A stretch of DNA of 64,000 nucleotides from Embiotoca jacksoni (Eukaryota > Chordata > Actinopteri > Embiotocidae). Position numbers and translations under genes: made by a program. This document shows positions 11,154 through 21,700 of this stretch, in pieces (position 1 is the first letter of the stretch; each line of letters starts with the position of its first letter). The stretch lies in NCBI GenBank assembly GCA_022577435.1, contig JAKOON010000052.1, forward strand, positions 614,501 through 678,500, in the 5' to 3' direction. Under the pieces are notes generated by a model. That model did not search any database. It saw only the letters and a list, made by a program, of their open reading frames with translations, and was not told where the DNA came from.

Positions 11154-12714
11154 GTAGTTCTGTGACCGTCACCAGGGCTGATGTCGTTATTGTTTTGGGG
11201 CCGCTTGTTTCCAACTTAGCAGCATTCACCACCATGTTCCTGCGAAGAAAAACATACCATGGTCAACTATTTTGAACCCACAGTTATAAAACTCTCAAAA
11301 TATGCTGAACATAAGCTTTGATTTCCAACCCTTAATGGCCGGTCACCTCCAAAGAATGACAGTTTTCCTTTTCTTACATTAAAGAGCCTTGAACAAGCCG
11401 AATATTCTCTCAGTTCACTTAAAAACAGGCAAATATATGATAAAATAAGATAAGATAAATAAGATAAGATAAAATAGAATAAACCTTATGAGGCAGAAAT
11501 ATATATATATATATATATATAAAAAAATTATGGTTATTATTCTTTTAATAATTTAATGACCATTCAGATTAATCGTGTGACCCATCAGGGGTCCCTGCCC
11601 CATCAGTTGAGAACCGCTGCTCAACAGCAAACAGTATTTTGCCGCGTGAGAAAATGCATGAATGTCAAAGTGAACACATGGAGGTTGAATGCATTTCCCA
11701 TGCGCTTTATTGTTTGTCTACCGCTCTCTTCTCTGATTGGCCCGTGTTGCGTTGAACGCAGGTGAATGAATCTGCACCTTCAGTCTTGACTTACCTTTTT
11801 ATGGTTTTCAGGATTGCGTTGGCTAATCTGGTTCCAGGGGAAAGACACCGTGTGCTCTTATCTTTCAGGATGACACTGCAGGAGAAAGAGAAAACCTTAA
11901 TGTAACACAGCCTTCTAATCATTGCTTGTTTATGAATGAGGATTTTTTTTTTTAAATTTATTTCTTCATTTGCATGTTGCTGCAGTCACTTACATGACTT
12001 CGTGCTTGCTGCAGTACGGACGAGGTAGGTATTCCTTGGCATCAGCGATGGAGATGACATTCACGGACCTGCTCACTTTTACACACCTGCAGCCGATGCC
12101 ATCTGTAAAAAGGTGACGGCATAATTTAGAAATAGCAGTCGCATCTCTCACGTTTCAAAGATATCAGACGGAGATTGTCGCGCTTCGGGCTGAAAACTTG
12201 CACGTTTTCCTGCAGTGGATGAAAACTAAACCTTAATGGATGCTCAGAGCCATGTGATTTACAGGGAAATTAAACTTTTAGCAAAAATGTGTGGTTGGAG
12301 TTAGAAAAAAAAAAAAAACTCAAGAAACATGTCACCTCCTGGAATCAAGTTCCAGAAAAGAAAAAGAAAAAACGTCCTTTGTACTTGGTCTGAACATGTC
12401 TGTTGTGGGACCTTGGTTACATGATCCCACGTCGCATGACATTCACGTGTGTGCAAGTTTCACGCTTACGAAATGTGTCACTTTCACGTCTAGACAGCCC
12501 AAAGCGTGGCTATCTCACGTTTAGCTGCCGTGGACCGGCGTGTCCATTTCACGCTTTGCCTCAACACCGGGTTGGTTATGTAGATACGTTATCAAAACAA
12601 ACATACGGGCACAAAAGCTTTCCATAACACAATAAATTCAGACTTACTTTCTGAAGTGCAAACGACCACGCAGGCCAGGAGAAGGAAGCACTGGGTTGCA
12701 CGATTCATCCCCAT
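11113..12714 (-). CDS. CXC chemokine 2 (non-ELR) with polyserine tail, four coding exons
   Basis: Predicted secreted CXC chemokine. Exons on the minus strand are 12714-12648, 12102-11994, 11875-11795 and 11239-11113, for 127 residues. Residues 1-21 form a signal peptide (RATQCFLLLACVVVCT). The mature chain begins around SENGIGCRC, with further cysteines in RPYCSKHEVI and STRCLSPG, so all four canonical cysteines are present. ELR is absent, and the spacing and four-exon structure resemble CXCL9/10/11-type genes. The last exon extends past the usual C-terminal helix with a Thr-rich segment (TITTSALVTVTELP). It then encodes 12 consecutive serines from a TCA repeat, directly followed by TAG at 11115-11113. 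A second in-frame ATG lies two codons after the first. The CXCL subgroup is not certain. Confidence 0.85.
11116..11151 (-). repeat. Coding (TCA)12 microsatellite
   Basis: Twelve perfect TGA units on the plus strand read as TCA (Ser) codons on the minus strand, in the last exon of chemokine 2, immediately before its stop. Confidence 0.95.
11500..11520. repeat. (TA)n microsatellite
   Basis: A short run of alternating TA follows GATAA-rich simple sequence at 11440-11485, inside the last intron of chemokine 2. Confidence 0.9.
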
Positions 12715-12833
12715 CTTAAATGGAAGAAATCAAGGAGTGAAGCACAAGCAAAAGACTTCCTGAGGCTTGCAGTAATGTGAACTCTTCCAGCTCTCTGAGC
12801 ATGCAGGACTGAAGTCCCATTGTTCTGCACCCC

Positions 12834-12932
12834 TTTTTATACATTCACAGTTCAGTTGCAAAGGATTCTTTGGAAGTGATTGCGCAATTCTTTTTTCCTC
12901 AGAATCTACTTACGCTCTTTATTTTCACTTCC
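12834..12932 (-). promoter_or_regulatory. Chemokine 2 core promoter: TATA box and ETS-IRF composite motif
   Basis: TATAAAAAGG on the minus strand (12841-12832) lies about 120 bp upstream of the ATG. About 80 bp further upstream, GGAAGTGAAA (minus strand, 12932-12923) fits the ETS-IRF composite element GGAANNGAAA bound by PU.1/IRF in immune cells. The match is exact to that consensus; use in vivo is inference. Confidence 0.55.
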
Positions 12933-13054
12933 TTAAAAGGGCTTCCTGTGTTTACAGGATTTGCGTCATTTCATTGATCGATATCTGTCTTCAGGGGTGG
13001 GTAGAAGACAATCATGTTGAACTTGTGTACCATATTGTCTCTGTAGAGCTGTAC

Positions 13055-13821
13055 CAACATGCAGATAACCATCTCAACCGTGAATCAAGACTGATGAGGG
13101 CTGCCAATACCATGCAGATGCCCACTGCATGGTGGCATGGTGATGAAGCGGAGCGTTACAGCTTCTCACACACTGAAATAAACAATTTATGCTGAAATAA
13201 ATCTGATTCTATCACAAGTTATAGTTTATAATTTTCTATAACCCTGCATAAACGTGACATAAAATGTCATCAGATTTTCACACAAGTCCTAAAAGTAAAG
13301 CTTGTGTGTGTGTGCAACATGCAGATAACCATCTCAACCGTGAATCAAGACTGATGAGGGCTGCCAATACCATGCAGATGCCCACTGCATGGTGGCATGG
13401 TGATGAAGCGGAGCGTTACAGCTTCTCACACACTGAAATAAACAATTTATGCTGAAATAAATCTGATTCTATCACAAGTTATAGTTTATAATTTTCTATA
13501 ACCCTGCATAAACGTGACATAAAATGTCATCAGATTTTCACACAAGTCCTAAAAGTAAAGCTTGTGTGTGTGTGCAACATGCAGATAACCATCTCAACCG
13601 TGAATCAAGACTGATGAGGGCTGCCAATACCATGCAGATGCCCACTGCATGGTGGCATGGTGATGAAGCGGAGCGTTACAGCTTCTCACACACTGAAATA
13701 AACAATTTATGCTGAAATAAATCTGATTCTATCACAAGTTATAGTTTATAATTTTCTATAACCCTGCATAAACGTGACATAAAATGTCATCAGATTTTCA
13801 CACAAGTCCTAAAAGTAAAGC

Positions 13822-13834
<13 letters not shown>
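13055..13834. repeat. Tandem array, three 260-bp units, apparently identical
   Basis: Units start at 13055, 13315 and 13575 (CAACATGCAGATAACCATC). By eye I find no mismatch between them, implying very recent expansion or an array kept uniform by conversion. Each unit contains an 8-bp-stem hairpin (CCATGCAG/CTGCATGG), a 63-codon open frame with no recognised family, and a short GT run at the unit junction. The third copy runs into a long GT tract. Confidence 0.95.

Positions 13835-13888
<54 letters not shown>
13823..13888. repeat. (GT)33 microsatellite
   Basis: Uninterrupted GT dinucleotide tract that ends the third 260-bp unit. Confidence 0.97.
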
Positions 13889-13891
<3 letters not shown>

Positions 13892-14226
13892 AATATTATC
13901 ATACTGCAACACAGTACAGATGTAACCCAAACAACTTTTTATCTAAATTATTCAACTCATTTTCGCTGCTTCCCAAAACCATCTCTTGCGTTTTGAAATT
14001 ACGAAACGTGACCAATGCTGCAACCTCGATGAGATTTCTACCAACAACTCAGTTTTTAGGATTATTTATATTAGATTATCAAAATAATCGTTATTGTAGC
14101 GAACCCGCTTTGAAGTATTGTTCACAAAGTGCCAGAACCACATCTGCTCCCCCGTTATCTCCCATTCAAGCTGACTTCACCCCAACATCCTGTAACATGT
14201 GAACTTTTGTTAAACTGCTCTGGCCC

Positions 14227-15400
14227 TTCGTTATTAGGTAGGTAGGTAGTTACTTTATTCATCCCCAAGGGGAATTTTTTTTCGCTACAGCAGCATACAG
14301 GAAGCAATAAGATAATAATAGAATAATAAAAAGCAATAAAATAGCAATAAAAAAATATTAAATATAAAATGCACAGTATAAACAGTATATACAGTACAGT
14401 ATATATCTATATATATTATATACAAACAACCAAGAAACACAGACAACAGTGTTATTGTTATGTGATGGATTTTGCCAGAGGTGAGTTATTGTACAGTCTT
14501 ATTGCGGTCGGCAGGAATGATCTCCTGTATCAGGAATGATCTCCTGTATCTGGAATGATCTCCTGTATCAGGAATGATCTCCTGTATCTGGAATGATCTC
14601 CTGTATCAGGAATGATCTCCCGTATCAGGAATGATCTCCCGTATCAGGAATGATCTCCCGTATCAGGAATGATCTCCCGTATCTGGAATGATCTCCTGTA
14701 TCTGGAATGATCTCCTGTATCAGGAATGACTCCTGTATCAGGAATGATCTCCTGTATCAGGAATGACTCCTGTATCAGGAATGATCTCCTGTATCTGGAA
14801 TGATCTCCCGTATCAGGAATGATCTCCCGTATCAGGAATGATCTCCCGTATCAGGAATGATCTCCCGTATCAGGAATGATCTCCTGTATCAGGAATGACT
14901 CCTGTATCAGGAATGATCTCCCGTATCTGGAATGATCTCCCGTATCAGGAATGATCTCCCGTATCAGGAATGATCTCCTGTATCAGGAATGACTCCTGTA
15001 TCAGGAATGATCTCCTGTATCTGGAATGATCTCCCGTATCAGGAATGATCTCCCGTATCAGGAATGATCTCCCGTATCAGGAATGATCTCCTGTATCTGG
15101 AATGATCTCCTGTATCAGGAATGACTCCTGTATCAGGAATGATCTCCTGTATCTGGAATGATCTCCTGTATCTGGAATGATCTCCTGTATCAGGAATGAT
15201 CTCCTGTATCTGTCCTTGTGACAGCAGAGCTGGAGGAGTCTTTTGGAGAACGTCCTCCTCTGTCCCTGCAGCAGGTGGAGAGGATGGTCAGGATTATCCA
15301 ATATGGATAATAGTTTGTTCAGCGTCCTCCTCTCCACCACCTTTTCCAGGCTGTCCAGTTTGTAGCCGATGATGGAGCCGGCCTTCTTATTACCCCTTTT
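14227..15400 (-). mobile_element. 3' end of a LINE retrotransposon, antisense, split by a minisatellite
   Basis: On the minus strand, 15340-15211 encodes LNKLLSILDNPDHPLHLLQG and later CCHKDRYRRSFL. After the minisatellite the frame resumes at 14512 as LPTAIRLYNNSPLAKSIT and stops with TAA at 14460-14458. A LINE-like 3' tail follows, with 'ccccttgggg', 'aataaagtaact' and CCTA repeats, reading down to 14227. This is the C-terminus of a non-LTR retrotransposon reverse transcriptase protein. The 5' part is missing, as is usual for truncated LINE insertions. The clade is not assigned. Confidence 0.7.
14513..15210. repeat. 19-bp minisatellite, about 36 units
   Basis: The unit is AGGAATGATCTCCTGTATC, with variants T/C at the CCTG/CCCG position, A/T at TCAGG/TCTGG, and a shorter form lacking two bases (GGAATGACTCC). 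The array covers 698 bp. Read on the minus strand the unit is the LINE codons for Y-R-R-S-F-L, so the array grew from within the LINE. Confidence 0.93.
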
Positions 15401-18019
15401 AACTCATAAAAACCCAAACTTCTGCCACAAGGGGACACTCTCTCTCTCTCTCGACTCCTCGATGTCTCTCACCCCTCTCTCTCACTCTTCTCCGCCCTAC
15501 TTCACCCCTCTCTCTCTCACTCTTCTCCTTCATCTCTCTATCTGAGACGTGACGTACACCACGGGATCTTTGGGCCAGCATCGTAGCCAGACGAACGGAT
15601 CGGAAGCAGAGAACGGGAGGAAACCCCCATTATTCGACTTCCATTGACCGGACGTCTGAGCGACACCATCTGGACCCGTCTCCGGCTCGTGTTCAAGACT
15701 CGTCACAAAGGAGGCCGGTTCATTTCTTCAGGGTGGCGAATTTACTATGAGAAGTTATATAATAAATCCTTTTTAATTAGACCCAACTATGTCATGGTGG
15801 TATTTTTCTGAATATATCAAAGAATTTGAGTTCCGATATGAGAATTCTCATTTAGGTTATGATTGACTGATTTTATATTGATTTTGAATTGATAATTTGT
15901 CCAATATTGGACTGGTGCCCCTTCTAATAACAAGAGCAATATTTAATCCTCACGAATTAAATTGACATCACGCTACATTATTATAATAAATAATATATAG
16001 AATTATTTATTTATTGCTGATCATGTTATTGTCGCAGCAGGCAAGAAGTGCAGGCTCAGCAACATTTAGCCGCAATTTAAAACATCCCCATATTTGCTAC
16101 TATAGCTAATCCATCCATTCATTTCTGTTTACTTTTGATTGAACACTGACACAAGCAAATTAAGTATCTAAAAAGTACTTGGAAAAGCTCGAGGAGGCTG
16201 GAACATGTTCAGAAAGGGACACAATAATAGGAACAAGTCCCAGGTTGAAAGATGCCAGACATTTTCTTTGAGGAACTTTTGTTTTAGCTTCAGGTGCAAA
16301 ATGAGGTGGTTTCAGTCCGGATCAAACAGAACCACGGTTCGTTTGCAGTGTGTGAAAACACTTTCTGGACAAATTAACGGACACCGAGGCAACCGTATCA
16401 TCACTCATTAAAAATGGAAAAAGAAGAAACTGAGAAGTAGTCTGTTCATTAATTTTTCTCCTTTCAAAACTAAGAAGTCTTCCAAGCGCATTAAATGAAA
16501 CAACAACAACAACGTCAGAGTAAAAGTTGCGACGTGAAGTCCAATCAAATGTTTCCGAGCTAACAAAAACAAAAAAGCTCGGTTCGGACCGTCAGGTGTG
16601 AAAATGCTTTTCGAAAAAAAAAAGAAAAAAGATTGATACCACTCTCATATCTGTCTGTTAAATATGCAGCTACCATGAGCAGCTGGTGACTTCAGCTTAA
16701 CGTGGAGACTGATAACATGTCGCCTCCTTACTGGCATCGTGGACTGAACTTATTTTGGGACCCATGGGCAGGAATTTGCTTAGTTCCCCATTTATCACCC
16801 TCTGAATCTGAAACCCGAGTTCCTGTGCTGAAGCAATACTTAATGTGGCGAAACACAACTTCACCTATTCTTTGCCACGTCTTGTCCATCGATTAGCCAG
16901 GACAAGCCTTGAGCAGTTTTTTCAGAAAGAAGTACAATCGTCACATTCCTCTACTCGCCGAGTGTGCAGACATCTTAAGCAGTGAGCAAAAATGGAGCAA
17001 CTCAGATCAAGTGCAGCTGCTGAAGCTTTTGTTTGTCAAACTTCTCAACTCTGATGAAAATGTTGAGTTTTTACAATACAAAAAAATTCCAATTTACCAG
17101 AGCCCAGAAGGATCCAGTCATGTCTGAACTTTTTTTTTTTTTTTTTTTTTTTTGTATCAGCATATAACCATGTAAACATTTACAGTCTCTGATAGTGAAT
17201 TACGACATGTTTAACGTTTTATGAAAAGGCCTAAAAACAATGCTTATTGTCCCGATTAGAGTTTACCGTGTTCTCTATTCTCATTTTAAAACCTGTTCAA
17301 GGCCTCTGTAACCTTTAATACTCCCAAGAAAAAACATTTTTTTTAAATTAATTAAATAAAACATGCATAATTCTCAAGAATTTCTCTAAGAGTGTTGAGT
17401 CATTCCATCATTTATGTGTTTCCAAATTTCATGCTAAACGCAGTGTCACAACAGACAAATACCTTGATCATCAGTCATCCGAAGTGACCTCCAAACACTT
17501 CTCTAATTGGTTCAAGTCCTCCATATCGCGACTAACCTCTCCCTAGAGCCGTCTAGCTGGTGCAGGCACTCCCTATAGAGTCCTTCAAGCTCAGCCAATA
17601 AAATCTCTCCCAGCTAAACTACCCTCTGGTGGTATCCCCCATGTACCCCTCTGATCAATTCATTTGGTTGGCCCAAGTGCCTCCTTGGACAGAGGTGGTC
17701 CCTCAGAGTCCTTCTGGTCAAACCAAGTACTCCCTTTTGGGAAACCTCGTATCATCTGGTAATCCTAATTAGCCTCCCAAATTCAACTGTAGTTGATAAA
17801 GCTACCTCTGGTAGCCCCGAACTCAATGAACCCCAGTTGCACAGTGGCCAATAAAGCCTCTAAACATCCCAAGCTCTTATATTTGACTCCGTTTGACCTC
17901 CAACAAATTTCGAGGATCAGGTCCAAGCCAACATCCCCAAGCATAATTATCAAAAACAAACACTGTGATCCATCTTTGTTCATCAAAGCCCTCCCTCTGT
18001 CCTGGTCTCACACTTGTTG
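15401..18019. other. Repeat-rich spacer without a recognised gene
   Basis: It holds a TCTC-rich stretch (15435-15540), a repeat-like segment (15568-15657) that recurs at the PARP14 duplication junction, and poly(T) at 17130-17152. The region 17430-18010 is CT-rich with loosely repeated phrases such as 'ctctggt'. Open frames at 16702-16896 and 16909-17127 show no family resemblance and no splice support. Confidence 0.5.
15568..15657. repeat. 90-bp segment matching the duplication-junction filler
   Basis: This stretch aligns without gaps to 28933-29022, with four mismatches seen by eye. It begins CTTTGGGCCAGCATCGTAGC. It may be part of a dispersed element, since nearby sequence has a TATATAATAAA-like signal, or the direct template for the filler. 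Confidence 0.85.
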
Positions 18020-18616
18020 GAGTGAACTTCTCAATCAAGTTAGGACAGTGGAGGCATCAAATATTACAAATATTTAAGAAAATATGAATTAATTAATTAA
18101 TTAATTGTTAAACAAATGAGCTCCGAGGACGACTTCAGGATGAATAATGCTGTGATCACATGAAAACAAACAATAAATACCACATAAGTCAAAAACTAAA
18201 ACTTAAAGCAAGCAAATTTTACTGGACTATGAAGGGATCTCTGTATTTTAGTTTCAGTAGGACATCTAGTGGATTGTTAGCAGTACTGCAGGATGTCAAG
18301 TTACACAACACAATTGCCTGTGTGGTGGTGTATCTTTATATTTTTATTCATTTTTCTATCGTTTGAAATCACATGTGAAATGGATCAAAATGTCCTAATT
18401 TCTTCTCATTATTTTGTACTGGTGAAATAACTGTCCGTGAACTTTTTTGGCATGATATTAAGATATCGTCATTGATGTCTTCATTATTATGTTAAAACCA
18501 AAGTACTTTTCATGGAACCGGCACAGCAGAACAAACAGGTAGATAACCCTTCAACCTAAACATGCGCCATTTATGTAGTATTTTGTCACAAGGAAGGGGT
18601 TTGCTATTTATAGCAA

Positions 18617-18682
18617 GTGAAAGTAAAACAGAAACTAATCATTAAAGTTTAGAATGGCAGTCAGGACACGGGCGTATAAAAA
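18617..18682 (+). promoter_or_regulatory. ISRE-like element and TATA box of PARP14-like A
   Basis: GTGAAAGTAAAACAGAAACT (18617-18636) reads on the other strand as AGTTTCTGTTTT, one mismatch from the interferon-stimulated response element core, and has a second GAAA half-site. TATAAAAA follows at 18675-18682. The TATA box is only 37 bp before the ATG at 18712, so the 5' leader would be under about 12 nt unless start sites differ. Both motifs are kept in unit B. Confidence 0.55.
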
Positions 18683-18711
18683 GTTCTCGTAGTTTTAGAT
18701 TTGAAGGTGAA

Positions 18712-21700
18712 ATGGAAGAATACCGACATTCATTGTTTTTTGAAGCCAAAGATCTGACAAGCAAAGAGAAGGAAACTATCAGGAGACACTTTCAAAAAAG
18801 AAGAGAGTCTGGAGGAGGTGAATGTGGACAGATAGAAAAGGTTGGAAGCAACATCTATAAAATCTGTTTCAAAGAAAAAGAAGGTAGGCAATGACACTGG
18901 GTTAAAGTGAGTTATTTGTAAAATATAGTTTTAAAATATCATCTGTTTTATAACTTTGGAATTTTCTGTTTTTACAGATCAGGAAAGGGTTTTATCGAAG
19001 AAGTTTCACACCGTCAAGCTTCCTGGAGGAGAGCAGCGCTTGACAGTCAGCCAAACCAGTTCATCACAGATCCCCGAGCAGATAATCAGTCAACCACTGG
19101 TGAGCGTTACTGCCAAGAAACTAGTCCCACCCCTGGCAAAAATATCTGGCCAAAAAGGTTTTTGGGGAATTCATAGTTAAATGTCACTTTCAAATAATCA
19201 TCACAAAGCAAATTGACCAACACTGTGTAATCTGCAAAACAAAGAGCCAATCTACTTTTAAAACGGGACCAATCAGCACATCTGGAAAACATCTGGTGGT
19301 GTGCCTCATTGAAATCCAGAAAAAACAACTATTATATATATATATATGACCTTTAATTAACCAGGTAAAATCAATTGAGAACCAATTCTCATTTACAATG
19401 ATGACCTGTCAGACTACGGAAAAACGCATAAAAAAAAAAGTTGCCAGCATCTGATAAACGATAGTTCACGATTCTGAAATCTTTTACAATATCCAGATTA
19501 TTATTTGTTTTTGTTTTGTAGTCTTTGCTTTTAGTTTGGATTTTGAGTTTCCCGTTTCACTTCCTGCCCTTAGTTTTATCGTCTTCCCTGCTTTTCCCTG
19601 ATTTGTGTTCACCTGTCCCTCGCTGTCCTTCCCTCGCTGGTGTATTTAGTCTGTCCGTGCACCTTTCCTCTTTCTCAGTTAATATTTTGAGTTTGCCTTT
19701 GTGTTCCTGTGCTTTTTGTTCCAAGTTAGCTTTGCAGCCAATTACCAAGAGGAATGCAAGTCTTATTATTTATATATAGTATTCTTTTTCATCTTACAAT
19801 AACATGTTTTTGTTGATGCTCTTCTTCTTTAGACATTTGCGAAAGCCAACAACAAAAGTCTTGAGAAGATTTTCAAAGTAGATATTTTCCTGCTGTATTA
19901 CCTGAGAGACGACACCAAAGCATACAGAGTCTTCCAAAAGCAGCTGTCTTTAATCGGCTGCACGGTGGAGTTTGATTTTGTGGAGGAGTGGGCAGTGGTG
20001 AGGGGGGATATTGAGAAGGGGCCCGGAGGAGCTGCTGGCGGTGCAGCGGAGACATGGGAGATACAGGTGGACCGGGTCTTCATCAGTCTCACCGAGAACT
20101 ACATCTGCCATCACGTGCTTGAGCCCAAACAAGTGAAAGCGTTACTGCAGGACGCCTCCTTTGCCACCGACGATATAAGAGTCTACACGCAGAGCAGTTA
20201 TCCTGTGGTTGTAGGAGAGGCTGAGGCAGTGAGGAAGAAGATTACAAATCTGGAAAAGAGCCAGCAAACCCTGAAGAAACTGCCAGTTGTGGAGAAGCAG
20301 TTGAAACTGGTGGAAGAAGAGTTCAGTCAAGAAATGCGTACGCATTATCCAGACGTTAAAGTCCTCAGACAAAACGCCATGATCATCTTGGACGGTCCTG
20401 ACAAGGAGGTCCAGTCGGGAGCGGCGAAGCTTGATGAACTGATTAAGAAGATAAAAGAGAAGAAAGTTCAGCTCCCGACAGCTTTGTTAACCTTCGTAAC
20501 AGTCAGCAGTGCCGTCTCCAAGTACCAGACTCGCTTCAGGCAGAACCTCAGAAATCCTGTTTCCATAGAGGTGGGGTCAGACCTGGTACTGTCCAGTTTG
20601 TCTTCTGATGCCCTGGAGGAGGCAGAGGCAGCAGTGTTGAGAGACCTGGCAGTGGCCACGGTGAAGCTGCAGGGTGCTGCAGCTGTACCTCCAAATCTAG
20701 ACAGAGTGAAAGAAATCCTCCTCAAAGCCAAGAACGAGGTAAACCGTGTGGAGCTCAGAGTGGACGTCAGCTTCCTCCCTGCCGAAGTAGGTCTGGCGGG
20801 CTACAGCGACAATGTGAACAAGCTCAAAGAGATTCTTCACGACTTCCAGATGAATCAGGTTTTAACTCAAGAAGTGCTGAACCTGCCGCAAGCCGAACTG
20901 GTCGACTGCTTCGATACGCTCTTAAAGCTGTTCGGCATGAAGGAGAGCGAGGTGACCATAAAAGCCTCACATTTTCCAAACCCTTGTGTGTTGGTGGCTG
21001 GTCCCCGTTGTCAGGTTCAGGAGACCCAGCAGTTCCTGATGTCCGCTCTAGGCAGCCTGACCTCGGACACTTTGGTGTTCGACGGACCAGGGGCTCAGCG
21101 CTACTTCCAGGCAGACGGTAAAGTGAGCAAAGAGCTGGTGGAGAGTTCCTGTCGGGTTCTTATCAGGGAACAGAAAGCCGTGCACTCCCCGAGTGTGAAA
21201 ACCAAACCTCGAAGCGTCAGCAGCCCCGTCAGCATCATGGCCAGACCTTCCAGGAATAGAAGCCGCTTCAACACCGTTGGCAGCTCTGCCGTTAACAAAA
21301 CAATCCTAAAGATCAAGATTGGCAGTTTAGAGGATGAGCAGGTTGGAGCATTTCTATTCCTCTTTCCAATATCCCAAATGTAATCACAAAAAAAAAGTTA
21401 GGCAGCACTCTCATTTGTTGCCATGATTTCCACAGGTGAATGTGTTGGTGGCCCCCATGGTCAACAAGCAGCTGACTTCTACAAATATTGGTGCAAGTCT
21501 GTCCAAAAAAGCGGGGCACACCTTAAAGGCGAAATTTGTCACGGCGGCAGCGACCGGTACCTTCGTCCCCAGAGACGTCCTGCAGGTCGATGCGCCTCCA
21601 TCTCTGGGCTGCTCCAAGATCTTCTTCATCGAGTGCTTGCCTTGGGACGGAGTCCGAGGGAGGAGCATGCAGGTGAAGTTAAATACCTTTTTTTAAAAAG

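Noticed and set aside
13822..14202. Open frame rich in Cys-Val repeats
   Set aside because: It is a translation of the GT microsatellite.
14513..15210. Possible CRISPR-like array
   Set aside because: The 19-bp units are contiguous with no unique spacers; it is a minisatellite in a vertebrate genome.
16702..17127. Two open frames of 64 and 72 codons in the spacer before PARP14-like A
   Set aside because: No splice signals or family resemblance, and they sit in repeat-rich DNA.
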